A DNA stretch of 64,000 bases from Schistocerca nitens. Taxonomy: Eukaryota > Arthropoda > Insecta > Orthoptera > Acrididae. The first letter of the stretch is position 1; each line of letters opens with the position of its first letter. Positions 44,448 through 56,885 of this stretch are shown here, piece after piece. The notes under the pieces are model-generated. The model had not been told where the DNA came from, ran no database searches, and saw only the letters and a program-made list of their open reading frames with translations. The position numbers were made by a program, and so were the translations under genes. The stretch covers positions 181,246,178 to 181,310,177 of the forward strand of contig NC_064622.1 of the NCBI RefSeq assembly GCF_023898315.1, given 5' to 3'.

Positions 44448-46049
44448 AGGAATCTAGTGGCAGTGGAGTGACTAAACATTATTACAAATGGTACCTAGAA
44501 TTAGTAAGCCTGAGAAAACGTATTGCTCTTTCACTCACTGTACGGTGGGTACAGAGCAACCGTTTTAAGGGAAATTTTTCGGTCTTCCAGGTACATCAGC
44601 TACGTTCAGCAGGACCCGTTATCTTCCTTTTATAGCAGAGTGGAATGTCTTGCGTTTCACAGTCACGTTCAGACGGCAGCTGTAATAGAGGCATGAGTAA
44701 ATATCTCAATTTTTAATAAACAATGACGCGTATCATAACAGCCAGTTACATTTTTGCGTGTCTTATTAGTGGTCTTACCGCGGCGAAGGCCATAAAAGCA
44801 AAAGTTCTCCTCTAACTAACAATAGTGAACAACTGTTGTCTCGACAAATCATATTTGATGTATTCCTTAATAATTAGATAAAACAGACCAAAAAAAGAGC
44901 AATGCGCAGTTTGTAATTACCGCTCAAAATTATGTTTAATGTAGTGAGTAACTGTGACCTAGAAAAAGTGTCAGTTTTAATAGGTCTATACAGAATCCAA
45001 ACGTTGTCTACCTCAGAAATGTGAAGCAGCTACCTCTAAAAGGCATCTTATACATGGCGCGAGTCGTGAGATAGTATGAATCCAGTATTATACTAATAAT
45101 CGATATCTATTAATTTAAAGTGAAAAGATTAAAATGACATAGTCTATGGATAACTCACAGTACTCTGCATGAATATGGCGCACTGTAGACACACGAACAG
45201 CTGCTGTCAGGTGGAACATGGCACTGTTTCCTTCTGCTCGCCAACACCAGCACATACAACTCTTCATGGCCTGTGCTTGTCCATTCAATGAAGGCTAACT
45301 TCGTTTTTAATTACGATAGCTACGGACATATTTTTACTCTGATAATGCTGAGCGCAGAAAGGCAATGCGTTGGCCTAAGCACTGCTGGAATCGATGGGGA
45401 AAGTACGGCATTCTAAGAAAATGGTGTGTGAAATACATGCATTACTCTAAAAATGCAGCCTACAGCGTACCTTAACGACTTTACATTTCAGTAGGCTAGG
45501 GCGGCCTAGACGAGCAATTTTCACTTGACTGGTTGTAACTCCTCAGCGATAAGGCTTAATGGCTTGTTATGCATACTGTTGGGTAAGTAATTTATCCCTT
45601 TGCAAAAGAGTCCATAGTAATTTGTTTCTAAAAAGTCGCATTTAAGAACTAAGCTGTTTAAATGCAAGTAGGCTAGTACTCCATAGGTGAGGTAAGTTGA
45701 GCAAGGGTATGGGGCAAATAGAGCACTTAGAAATCTAGCCAGACCATGGGTTTAATGTTAGTTAGACATGAAATAAAATTTCTGTTTGACAATCAACTTT
45801 TTATTTATAGTCTTTCACTGACGTAACAGTAAAACAAAAAGTAATTATCTTTTACTAATAAACAAAAAATTGAATCAACAAAACACTAGCGTGTCTTAAG
45901 ATTAACTTCTATTCAAAATCAGACTTGAATATTTATGTAATTATCAATATAGCTTATATTAAAAAACAAAATATTAATAAAATCTTGGAAACTTAATCAT
46001 CGTTGTCACTGTTGTAGCTTACACAAATGAAAGTAAGACCAGCATTTGG
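44448..46049. other. No recognisable feature
   Basis: 1.6 kb without coding frame or repeat signature. Confidence 0.45.
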
Positions 46050-46716
46050 CGCACATTATATATGTGCCCGTTGCCTGCAATCTTGACGCTGGATTCGTGT
46101 TTCACCTGGTAAACTTGCAGACTAGCTTTCGCAACAAACCAGACAGAAAGTCATCATCGTTGCTTTCCTCACTTGACTGTAGTATTTTTTTTAGAAACAC
46201 TCTTCTTTCGTTTTTTACCAATTTTATTTCTTGGCTTTTTAATTTTTGTAGTGGTTTTATTTTGTTCCGCTTACAATGCGTTCTTTACTGGAGTGTCTGT
46301 TACAACAGCAGCTTTCCTCTTTCTTCTGTTAGTTTTGGTTGCTTTCCTAGGGCCTCCTTTTGAATATGGTCAAACAATTCCTGGAGACAATGTATGCGTT
46401 AGATCGAACAGCTCAGTTTCTTCTTCTTTTTTTTTTTATATATTGCTTGTACCAGGTTCTGGTTCAGTTTGCCTGGTGGACGTAGAAGGAGTGGGATTAG
46501 TATTGGACATTAGGTCTATAGCTTGCTCTGGGCGACCTTTTTCCAGCTCGACAATTTCTGGATCTGGACGGTCGGTAACAAATGATGGTGACCACTCATC
46601 ATCACGAAAAGTGTTCATATTATACGGGAAGATGACAGTCTTTCGGAAATCGTTGACAATATTTATACACTATGTGATCAAAAGTATTCGGACACCCGCA
46701 GAAACATACGCTTTTC

Positions 46717-47391
46717 GTGCTCAAATGTGTGTGAATTCCTAAGGGATCAAACTAACGAGGGCATCGGTCCCTAGACTTAAACACTACTTAAACTAACTTA
46801 TGCTAAGAACTGTTGTGGCGTAACAAGCTAGCTACGCCACACTGAAGTAGCCGAAAGGGCACGCGTCAACTCACGCCGTCTTGCGTTAAGTCTGAAACAG
46901 GATACGTGATGAAAGCTATAAAGAAAAGAACGGAGCTTCTCGTATACTTAACTTTTATTCACTTCTGCGGTACATCGCTCTTGATAATACAGTGAGACTC
47001 TCTCCAGATATGGTTAACTGCGCCTTGCTAGGTCGTAGCCATGGACTGAGCTGAAGGCTATTCTAACTGTCTCTCGGCAATTGAGAGAAAGGCTTCGTAC
47101 GTGTAGTCGCTAGCGATGTCGTCCGTACAACTGGGGCGAGTGCTAGTCCGTCTCTCTAGACCTGCCGTGTGGTGGCGCTCGATCTACGATCACACAGTGG
47201 TGACACGCGGTTCCGACATGTACTAATGGACCGCGGCCGATTTAAGCTACCACCTAGCAAGTGTGGTGTCTAGCGGTGACACCACAAGAACAACATACAC
47301 ACCCACGCCCGAGGGACGACTCGAACCTCCAGTAGGAGGGGCTACGCAGTCCGTGACATGGCGGCTTAAACCAGGCGGCCATTGTTCACGG
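46717..47391 (-). mobile_element. Type 2 SINE, split by a solo LTR
   Basis: Two parts, 46717-46810 and 47287-47391, match the SINE at 57730-57932 ('aaatgtgtgtgaattcctaa'; 'acccacgcccgagggacgac'). The target duplication is imperfect: tacgcttttc at 46707-46716 and tacgtttttc at 47392-47401. Confidence 0.8.
46811..47286 (-). mobile_element. Solo LTR (family A)
   Basis: 476 bp, beginning tgttgtggcgtaac and ending ggtgacaccaca on the plus strand, so TG...CA on either strand. Exact 5-bp duplication agaac (46806-46810, 47287-47291). No internal coding region, so it is a recombination remnant of an LTR retrotransposon. A second copy lies at 56128-56599. Orientation is inferred from memory of the family. 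Confidence 0.88.
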
Positions 47392-47486
47392 TACGTTTTT
47401 CATATTATGTGCATTGTGCTGCCACCACTTCCAGGTACTCCATACCAGCGACGTCAGTAGTTATTAGACATCGTGAGAGAGCAGAA

Positions 47487-48560
47487 TGGGGCGCTTCGCG
47501 TAACTCACGAACTTAGAACGTGGTCAGGTGATTGGGTGTTACTTACGTCATATGTCTGTTCGCGAGATTTCCACTCTCCTAAACATCCCTAGGTCCACAG
47601 TTTCCAATCTCATAGCGAAGTGGAAACATGGAGGGACACGTACAGCACAATAGTGTACAGGCCGGCCTCGTCTGTTGACTGACAGAGACCGCCGAGAGTG
47701 TGAAGAGGGTCGTAATTTGTAATGGGCAGACATCTGTCCGGACCATCACACAGGAATTCCAAACTGCATCACGATCCACAGCAAGAACTATTACAGTTAG
47801 GTGGGAGCTGAGAAAACATTTATTTCATGGTAGAGCGGCTGCTCATGGGCCACACATCACGCAGGTAAATGCCAAATGCCGCCTCGCCCGGTGTAAGACA
47901 GCGTAAACATTGGACGATTGAACAGTGGAAAAACGTTGTGTGGAGTGACGAATAACGGTACACGATGTGGCGATCCGATGGCTGGTGTAGGTATGGCGAA
48001 TTCCCGGTGAACGTCATCTGCCAGCGTGTGTAGTGCCAACAGCAAAATTCGGAAGTGTTGGTGTCATGGTGTGGTCGTGTTTTTCATGGAGGGGGCTTGC
48101 ACCCTTGTTGTTTTGCGTGGCACTATCACAGCACAGGCCTACATTGATGTTTTGAGCACCTTCTTGCTTCCCACTCTTGAAGAGCTATTCGGGGATCGCA
48201 ATTGCATCTTTAAACATGATCGAGCACCTGTTCGTAATGCACGTCCTGTGGCGGAATGGCTATACGACAAAAACATCCCTGTAATGGACTGGCATGCACA
48301 GAGTCCTGATGTAAATCCTACACAACACTTTTGAGATGTTTCGGAACGCCGACGTCGTGCCAGGCCTCACCGACCGACATCGATAACTCTCTTCAGTTCA
48401 GCACTCCATGAACAATGGGCTGCCATTCCCCAAGAAGCCTTCCAGCACCTGATTGAACGCATGCCTACGAGAGTTCAACGTGTCATCAAGGCTAAGGGTG
48501 AGCCAACACCATATTGGAATCGAGCGTTACCAATGGAGGGAACCACGAACATGTAAGTCA
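47487..48560 (+). pseudogene. Tc1-like transposase (decayed) inside the pogo-like element
   Basis: The plus strand reads LTNLERGQVIGCYLRHMS then ISTLLNIPRSTVSNLIAKW (HTH). In 48026-48334 there is TLEELFGDRNCIFKHDRAP with the second catalytic D, and SPDVNPTQHF, where the normal glutamate is Q. The C-terminal ALHEQWAAIPQEAFQHLIER follows in frame with stops between. Not functional. Confidence 0.8.
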
Positions 48561-49690
48561 TTTTCAGCCAGGTGTCCGGATATTTTTGGACACATAGTGT
48601 ACTTGTCTGAGCCATTCGAGACGAATCAGCGACAATTTTTGATGTATCGTAAATAGTTAGGGTCTTGCCAGGGTAATTTCGTAACCATGTGTATTGAGCT
48701 GCGGTGCTATGCTTTTTGAATGGTGCAAACACCGAGACATCCAATGGCTGCAGCTTGTGGCTACGATGCGGCGGAAAGTACATTACAACTGCGTTCTCTT
48801 TGGCCAAATTTAGTGTCATCACTTTCAAATGAGAGGAGTGATTATATAATACTAACAAAATATGGTGCTCTATGGACGGTTTTACATGTTTCATAAAATG
48901 TTGCATTAGCTGATGGAATTCTTCGTCTGTAACCCATCCACCGGCATTGCCTGCTCCTGCACAATCAGAGGGACCTCCATTAAGAAAGTATCTCTTCAAA
49001 TTTTTTTCTTGGAAACACAAACATAGGAGGTACTGTATTTCTATAAGCAGTTACAGCAGTTATTACAGTAACGTTAGTCGCTCACTCGCCTGAAGTCATG
49101 ACGTCGACTCTACAGTTACTCTTGGCTTCAGCACAGTACACACTCCTGTTTCATCTACATTTCATGTGTCTGACGCCCTGAATCCATGTTTGTCCATTAC
49201 CTCAGCTAAGTTGTCGAAAAAAAAGCTTTGATATTCTCGGCGCTAAATGATGTTGCCCTACCAAGGCTAGTGAATTCCGACTTTCATTTGGATAACTCCG
49301 GATTTCGTTTTAAAAACATCGTAAGCCATCCATTTCCGGCCGTCCTACTTGCAGTCCAGGAGGATGGAATTTATATGCCAAATTTAGCAGCATACTCGTA
49401 GGCAAGGTGCCGAGCAGCTTTTATGGAATATGCCATTTGATTGATGCCATTTGTGACAAGTGTTTTCTAAAGATTCCTCTTGCATTAGAGAAAATACTTG
49501 CCTCGGTGTTGCATAACCCATGGATGAATTACCACCTTCAATTAATTTCTTCAAAAATCTTCTCAAAGTCATTCGTTTGATACCGAATTCTATGGCGGCC
49601 TTTGCAGCATCATTTCAGTCTTCAGCAGAGTAAGAACCTCGTGTAGTCTGTCTTTTATAAGTTGTCAACCTAAAACAAAATAAGCAATAG

Positions 49691-51989
49691 AAGTTCACGC
49701 AAGGGCAGTGGAGACGAGTGAAGAGCGTGCTGTGGCTCCGCAGCTATGAAGAGTGGCCGCTGGCGCTCGCTGGAGCGGTGGGCGTGTCTCCGTGCGCAGC
49801 GCACTGAAGGCGACGGCAGAGCTCACAGGTTTGACAAGAGCCTTCTAGTGGCCGTCATCCAAGTCCATGCCTTCCGGCGGGCTTTCCAAATCATCGGATC
49901 GGAATACCAGAGTACTTTCGTTCAATGTCATTAGTTAGTTGATCAACTATTGCTCAACTAACCCAAACCCAAAATTTGAAACAAAAGTGAGGTTTTGAAA
50001 CAACAGTTAAAATTATATCCAAAACTTTTATACATATCAAAAATATACTTAATTTATGTAATTTTAATACTTACCTGATTGAAAATGGATAACATTTGAT
50101 TAGTACAGAAGAAATATTCCGGTTTACTTTACTTTTTGATCACAAAATAAACAATTCACGCATATAGTTCGTTCGATCGAGAAGTCGCCGCTGGCGGTTG
50201 CGCGAGGGGTCCTCTCCCAAGATCGCTTCTTTCCGCAATTTGATGCATTAGCGTGCGGTGAATAGTTTCTGACATATTTAGATTGGCCAACTTCCCCCGA
50301 TGCTCAATTAGTCCCGCCCTAATCCACTGTGTTAACTGCGTGACACCGTTTATTCTGTCATTGTAGAAACTTGCCTCTGTTTGCCGCTAAAGACGTACTG
50401 TAATTAACAATATATGAAAAAGATAGATTGCTGTCCACGGTAAACATGGCACACTGAGTTGCAGGCAGGCACAACTAAAATACACTTACGCACTAGCTTT
50501 CGGCCAAAGCTTTCGTCAGAAAAAAAAGATAAAAAAAATAAATAAAAATGAAGAAAAAACGCAAACACACATTCATCCACAGAAACAAGCACCCCTCAAG
50601 CACACATGACAACCATATCCGGTGGCACAAACCGGATGGCTTTTTTTTTATGTTTCACAGCAGTGTCACGGGAACGTTTCGGCTCTGGAGTTGGTGGAGT
50701 GTTGCTAGGCAGTTTCCGGAGATGTGGCAAGTTGAAAATGCCAGATAGGCATGGTCTGGATGCTATGAGGGGTTGAAGACGATAAACGCTACGGGTAGGA
50801 GAGGAACAGGGCAGTTGTGTACCGAGAAATTAGTAGGATGTCAGCAAAATGCATAGCTAAGTAGGTGGTGTGTGAAATGCTTTTCCAGGTCCTGAAGAGC
50901 AAAGGATTCAGTTTCAGAGATGCGACGTATGTAGCAGGGATTGCACAGTAATAGTATCATGTGGAGGGTACAGAGGTGGTTGTGGGTGGCTGTACAATGT
51001 GCAGTACCAGATTTGTGAGGGCTAGATATAGGCATATAGGCATAATCTGAAAAGTTGAAGACCATTGTGAAAGGAGGGGTGCGATCAAGAGAAAGGCATT
51101 TTTGTGGTTGGGTCTTTGGGGACGGAGAGGGGGGGGGAGAGATTTCATTGTTTAGGCAGCATTTAAGAAGCAGGATATGGGACTGCTTTTATTGCCAGGG
51201 AAATGGATAATTTTCTGAATTTGTACAGAAACATGGAGCAGGGTTTCTTTTTGGTATTGATGACGTAGGGAAAACGGAAATGGGCGAATGAAGGTTTTAG
51301 ATGGCTGTGAGAGGAGCTGGATAACAGAAAGTCGCATAAAAAATACGTAAAAACATGCACAAAATACGTACAGAAACGCAAAGATACGGAAATGTAAGAA
51401 CAAATGCGTTAAAAACGTATATATTCAGGAGGATATCTGGAAACTTGTCAAGATTTGCATCGGTGTTTTTGAAATTATCGTACATATTCTTATTAAAGTT
51501 GATACGACAGTGATTTCGACGTTATTTTGATGAAGAATGTTAGCTGCAATTTTTATAATTGATGAAAGGACACGTAGCCACCAGGAGAATATTAAATTTC
51601 CCTTTTGCAATTTTATGTACCTTCCACTCATGAAACATACCATGTTTAGTAATCACGTTGACAGTACCGTCACTATCGAAAATAATGTGAACTGTAAATA
51701 CACTTAAACAAAATGGACTCCATTTTAATTAAGCTGTTAATAATGTGCTGTTTGCTTACGGGGTCTGAAAATTACTCACGTCGCAGGTTTAGGCTGATCA
51801 TATTTTGACGCAATGCATTATTAACTTTGCTTCAGCACACATGACATTTAGATCAACGTTTCGGACCAACGCAGCATCGGATGGAATTAAGTAAAACCTT
51901 AGTGATTTCTTTTTAGCTCAGTGCACACAAAATTTCCTTAATCTGCAAGAATCAAAGAGCTGTTAGTTTTTTGTTTTTGTCTTTTATTT
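49691..51989. other. Mostly unassigned; repeat-like segment at 50411-50560
   Basis: 50411-50560 has phrases (ctagctttcggccaaagc, gttgcaggcaggcacaac) that I associate with a common interspersed insect repeat, but no second copy exists here to prove it. Elsewhere A-runs (50520-50560) and G-rich patches (51127-51138); no coding motif. Confidence 0.4.
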
Positions 51990-52440
51990 GTGATAGATCT
52001 TCTGACTGGTTTGCGGTGGCCTCCGCCTATTCCTTTCCTGCTCTAATCTCTTCATCACAGAGTATCACTTACATCCAACGTTCTCAAATATTTCTTTTAT
52101 TACAATCTCTTTCTTCCACTACAGATTTTACTACTCACTTATCCTTCTAGTGCAGTGCACAATATTTTCTGGTATCTTAACACATGTGCTGTCGTTCTGT
52201 CCCTTTTTCTTTTCAGTGTTTTCCAAATGTTTCTGTCTCTGTGCGGAACCTCCTCGATCCTTACCTTAAATATCCACCTAATTCTCAAAATCCTTCTATA
52301 GCACCATATTTCAAACAGTTCTGTTCACTTTCTCAAGTTTTGCCACTGTCGATGATTCACTTCCATACAATGCTGGGCTTCATACGTACATTTTTAGGCT
52401 TCCGAACTTCACAAGTAGAAACGGAGCATTTATAGGATCA
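51990..52440 (-). mobile_element. RTE-like LINE 3' fragment
   Basis: The minus strand matches the 3' coding part of the LINE at 1556-4880. Shared stretches include 'atatggtgctatagaaggat' against 'atgtggtgctatagacgaat', 'gaggaggttc' and a 'gcaggaaaggaat' block, ending with 'aaccagtcagaagatct' near 51995. Strongly decayed, with no long frame. Confidence 0.7.
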
Positions 52441-52974
52441 CTTCGTTGTCCGTTTGTCTATCTATGTATCCGAATTTTCAAAACAGTTTTTCTCCGGAAC
52501 GGAGAGACGCATCATGTTGATATTTGTCACATATTAAGGCTTACGGTCCCTTGCTGATGTAAAATAGTGAAACATCTAAGTCAATGCAGTCAAAAGATGA
52601 GCCCATTTATGTAGCGTTTCTTGATATTTACGAACATACTCACCAAAACCTACAGGCTACTAACCGTTGACTTAGTATCGGGAAATCTGACAAGAAGCAA
52701 GGTTTCACACTACAACCAAAGGAGAAAATCCGAAAATTGTTAATTTGTAATATCATACAAAATAATTTTTTTGTCTTTTGTTATCTCTGTCTTCCCCTCA
52801 CCTAGAAATCGGTAGAGATAGCAAGTTCAAATCTTGTGTAAGATGGTAAGGTCTATAACGCCTTGGCGGTTTAAACAATTTAAGCTCCTACGTTAATGCA
52901 ATAGAATGATAAGGCCTTTTGCGTCCCATGTTTTAACACTCACAAACATACTCACTAAAACGTACGAGGTGAAT
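52441..52974. other. No recognisable feature
   Basis: Non-coding AT-rich DNA. Confidence 0.45.
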
Positions 52975-54470
52975 CATCTAAATTTCGCACCGCAAATATT
53001 GCGGAAATAGAAAGTCCAATTGACGTGCGTTTTCCACAGAATGGATTTGTAGTCAGCGGCTCTTATTGTTACCCAATCAACAGAGCGTAGTAATACTTAG
53101 AAAGTGTGCTTATTGTGCAAACATACACTTTTTTATAGGGAACAATGCCTATTGTCGTTAGCAGACTAAAATTAGGGTGAATTAGAACGTTAGTGGTGCT
53201 CGTTGCAGCATTCTAGTGCGAGTCGTTTGTGATTTATGTTATTTTGAAAAGTTTTCACATTGACACTTCTTTTTGCCATTCAACTTGCGTAGTTGTTAGG
53301 TACGATGTTGTTATGTTTGCTTACAGTGTGATTGTGTGTTCCTTGAGTGCATTGCGACATGGCAGTCAGTTAGTGTGTGACAGTCCATGCAGTAGGTCGT
53401 GAGTGGACGATAGGATTCCCATTACAGAAGAAAATAGCACGCTCATGGTGTGTAGAGATAGTAGGAAGAATGTAGTTCGTTCTTGACTAGTGTGTGCAGC
53501 AAGATATCCCAATAGACCTCAACCACCTCGGCAGTTATTTATCAATCTCTTCGACCAGTTATGTGATAGTAGTAATGTAACATCTAGACAATGTAACAAA
53601 GGGAAACAACTTATGACAGGAGAGAGGTAAAATGTTCTTGGTGCCGTGGCAGTTGATCCGCATGTTAGTTCCCGCGCAATAGCACAAATAAGTGACAGAA
53701 GTCAGGCAAGTGTCCTATGTACTCTCCATCGACGTGGTTTCCATCCTTCTCACATCTCTCTCCATCAAGAGCTGCGTCGAAGTTATTAAGAGTATAGTAT
53801 TAACGACTGAAAATGGGCATTACTGCAGGATACTCCAGAAGTATCATGTCCGTATCTTGTTTAGTGCTGAAGCGACATTTACCAGTCACCGCCAGGTAAA
53901 CCGCCAAAACATGTACTACTGGTCTGTTGACAATCCCCGTTGGAACGTCAGCGTCGATGGAGTGCAAACGTGTGGCGTGAGACAGTGAACCATTAGCTCA
54001 TAGGCACGTTTCTCGTAGACGGAACACAGAAAGCGCACAAGTATCGTTGCCTCCTGACAGACCATTTCCCACGGATACCAGAAGAAATTCCTCCCTAGAC
54101 TAGTAAGAGGCTGTGGTACCAACATGATGGCTGTACGGCAGATAGGCCACTAAGTACTACAGCATGTCTTCACAAATTGTTTCCCAGTCACTGGAGTGGA
54201 TGAAGAGGACCTGTACCTTGGCTGGCCCGTTACCCGGATTTCACTCCCGAAGACTCGTTTCTATGGGGAACACGGAAAGACGTTGTCGTGAAGGACGTGT
54301 AGACTACACCCACGATACGCAACAGCGCATTACTGCAGCCTGCTCGGACATCTCCGCTCAAAATGCTTGAACGTGTGCAGCAGTCGTTCCGTACCAGACT
54401 GGAAGCGTGTATTGCAGCTGCCGGTGGTCATTTAGAACACAAGCCCATGAACCTACAAAAATTCAACAGG
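52975..54470 (+). pseudogene. Mariner-related (DUF4817-type) transposase remnant
   Basis: Plus-strand pieces: RILQKYHVRILFSAEATF (first acidic block altered), NPRWNVSVDGVQTCGVRQ, then W-H-D-G-like YHDGC near 54120, HWSGWRGPVPWLARYPDFTP with SFLWGTRKDV, and the end RLEACIAAAGGHLEHKP. The order is that of the transposase at 42332, but every block is mutated. A likely left end is near 52975 (gtgaatcatctaaatttcgc). Right end unclear. Confidence 0.65.
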
Positions 54471-54559
54471 CATACTGATTACCAGCAACTCAGACAAGTG
54501 CGGCTTACTAGCAAAATACTTCAAAAGTCTTCAAAACGGTTGGTAACCAACACAACTAC

Positions 54560-56110
54560 TAATATTCAGACTGCCTCAAACGGAAGGTCCACCTGCAGAA
54601 CTACTGTCACTGCATGAAATTAAACAATACATGGGCCAGCTGAAACAAAACAGAGCACCAGGTTAAGACGGGATGTTATCTGAGATATGAAAACTGGGAG
54701 GAGATTATTAAAGATTGCTAGGTGAAAGGAAAAATACCGAACGACTGGAACAAGCCATAATTCATCAGCTTCATAAGAAGTGTGGCAAGACAGGCAGCAA
54801 CGATTACCGAAGCATATCTTTGTTCCTACTCATGTACGAAATTATCACCAAAACTCTATTGATTAAGACGGAACATCAAGCAGAACACAGAACTGGCGAA
54901 TACCAAGCGGGGATCAGAAAAAATAGATCGTGCCCTAAGCAAATTTTTAACTTGAAAAGCTATTCTCAGGACCAGAGCAGTGCGGATCCTTAACACAGTC
55001 GTTACATTCATTGATTTCGAAAAAGCCTACGATTCTGTAGACAAACAGACAGTATTCAAACACTGGAAGACGCAGGTAACGATAAAACCACCAGACAATT
55101 AGTCGAACAGACACACACACGAACAATTTCTGAAATTAAATTTCTGGGAGAATTTTCTGAACCGTTTAGAATTAACACAGGTGTTGAACAGGGCGATGGG
55201 CTCTGAACGTTTCTCTTCAATCTGGTGTGGAATAAAGAACCACAAGAGAAAATCATCGAAAGAATACATCTAGGACAAGAAAGAGCAAGACTTGAGGTGA
55301 AATGTCTCGCTTTTGCTGATGATATTGCGGTAATTTATAAGGATAAAACAGATAAAAATATAATGATAGAGAAACTTTAGGAAATTAGAGCTAAAACCGA
55401 ATAATTATCATCATATGAGTAAACGGTATACATTGAACATGAACACAACAAAGAAAAATATATAGAAAAACAATATGGAAACATCAAAAGTGATGATAAC
55501 TCTAAGTATTTCGGAGAATGGATACAATCAAATGGGTTAGATAACATCAAAAATAAAGAAAGATCTAAGAAATTGGTATTAGCATACAAACTCTCCCGAA
55601 ATCGATACAATAAAAGATCGGTATCATTCCAGGCAAAAATTAGACACCATGCAACTACAATTAAACTGGAAGCACTTTATAGATCAGAATGCACAACACA
55701 TTCAGAAAAAATTTTACGACCACAAAAGAAAAGAGATAACAACTGGTCGAAGAGGAGAAATTAAGTTCTGTACAGAAACTTAGGGGCTATTACAGGTACG
55801 ATAAGAAAGAGAAGATTAAAGTTTTATTGTCATATTTAGAGAATGAAAGACAGTAAATTTTTTATTTCACTTCGACATTAAAAAACACCACTGAATGGCT
55901 GGAAGAGGCAAGAAGGGTTTTGAGAAAACTTAACGTCACAGAAGACATCATACAGAACAGTGAGTGTTGCAGGCTACTGATCAATACTGCGAAATTTCCT
56001 GTCCAACAACGAAATTCACAAACTAAGACGATGACGTCAAATGAACAGAGGTAGGCCATCACCAACGCATGAATAAATTCTGGGAAGATGAAGCGGAAGA
56101 GACTGTAATT
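54560..56110 (+). pseudogene. LINE reverse transcriptase remnant (RTE-like, second family)
   Basis: Plus-strand pieces: LNSKQ-type block LKQNRAPG near 54640, NDYRSISLFLLMYEIITK (54715-54993), motif A TFIDFEKAYDSVDKQTVF (about 55010), motif B FRINTGVEQGDGL, motif C EVKCLAFADDIAVIYK (about 55300), then a basic C-terminal region to about 55760. Motif A resembles TFVDFQKAYDSVD at 17300. Frameshifts and stops throughout. Confidence 0.72.
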
Positions 56111-56127
56111 TTATCTTAGATTCTAAG

Positions 56128-56599
56128 TGTTGTGTCTATTTCCTACAGCATAGACACAATGAGGTAGCTAGGTGCACGCTAAACTAACGCAGACGGGCTT
56201 GAAGTTCTGGAACATGAGACTTATTAATGAATAAGAGGAAAAGTACGTAGATGCGTTTAATACTTATCTTTATTCTCTTGTTGGAATACATCTCTCTTGA
56301 ATATTAGTACGCTATTAGCACTGATACAATTGGCGCCTTGCTAGGTCGTAGCTATGGACTAAGCTGAAGGCTATTCAATCTGTCTCTCGGCAAATGAGAG
56401 GAAAGCTTCGTACGTCTGGTCGCAAGCTATGTCTTCCGTACAACTGGGGCGAGGTCTAGTCCGTGTCTTGTGACCTGCCATGTGGTGGCGCTAGGTTTGC
56501 GATTACACAGTGGCGACACGCGGGTCCGACATGTACTACAGGACCGCGGCCGCTTTAAGTTACCGCCTAGCAAGTGTGGTGTCTAGCGGTGACACCACA
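56128..56599 (-). mobile_element. Solo LTR (family A), second copy
   Basis: 472 bp, tgttgtgtctatttc ... ggtgacaccaca, with an exact 5-bp duplication ctaag (56123-56127, 56600-56604). It shares long stretches with 46811-47286, for example 'gcgccttgctaggtcgtag' and 'gtgtggtgtctagcggtgac'. The outer 50 bases at the left differ more. Confidence 0.9.
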
Positions 56600-56784
56600 C
56601 TAAGTTGTTTGTGACTGACAAAAATTATGTAATAAGAAAAAAGATAGGTGAGTGTTTTTTAGTTTCATTTTGAGAGAAGATTCCTTCAATTTCAGCAACC
56701 TCAAATAACGTTGAAAAGGGCCCCCATCAACACTGGTGGAAACCCATCCGTGAAGATGACGGACGTACTTCTGAAAAAAAAAAA

Positions 56785-56885
56785 AAAAGGAGCTCAGTCG
56801 GTTGAACACTTGTCCGCGACAGGCAAACGTCCCAGGTTCGAGTCCCAGTCCAGCACATTGTTTTTATTTGCCAAGAGGTTTAATG
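56785..56885 (+). repeat. tRNA-derived repeat (type 3) fragment
   Basis: gagctcagtcggttgaacac (A-box region) and cccaggttcgagtcccag (B-box), with 'ttatttgccaagaggtt' downstream corresponding to 'taatctgccaggaagtt' of the 59918 element. Preceded by an A-run (56774-56788). Confidence 0.65.

Larger units (their letters stand above)
46668..48599 (+). mobile_element. Tc1-like transposon inside the pogo-like element
   Basis: Ends cactatgtgatcaaaagtat and atatttttggacacatagtg, TA on both sides (46666-46667, 48600-48601). Internal plus-strand transposase, decayed. Length is inflated by a SINE plus solo LTR (46717-47391). Confidence 0.88.
46170..49672 (-). pseudogene. Pogo/Tigger-like transposase (CENP-B / DDE_1 family), broken
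   Basis: N-terminal psq-type HTH: AAIEFGIKRMTLRRFLKKL (about 49600), then GYATPRQVFSLMQEESL. Catalytic domain: NVDETGVCTVLKPRV with the first acidic residue (about 49150), GAGNAGGWVTDEEFHQLM, LLVLYNHSSHLKVM, where the usual catalytic D is Y, and FPPHRSHKLQPLDVSVF with the third. The C-terminus beyond the Tc1 (46618 down) reads TFRDDEWSPSFVTDRPDPE and a lysine-rich end. Several frameshifts. Family role: transposition into TA, or, in domesticated relatives, DNA binding. Confidence 0.78.
46050..49690 (-). mobile_element. Pogo/Tigger-like DNA transposon, host of a four-level nest
   Basis: Minus-strand element whose transposase runs from about 49672 to about 46170, interrupted by a Tc1-like element (46668-48599). 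Terminal repeats were not identified, so limits are approximate. Inside the Tc1 lies a type 2 SINE, and inside that a solo LTR. Confidence 0.75.

Noticed and set aside
46046..46742. Plus-strand membrane-protein-like frames
   Set aside because: Hydrophobic residues come from the reverse strand of the lysine-rich pogo-like transposase C-terminus.
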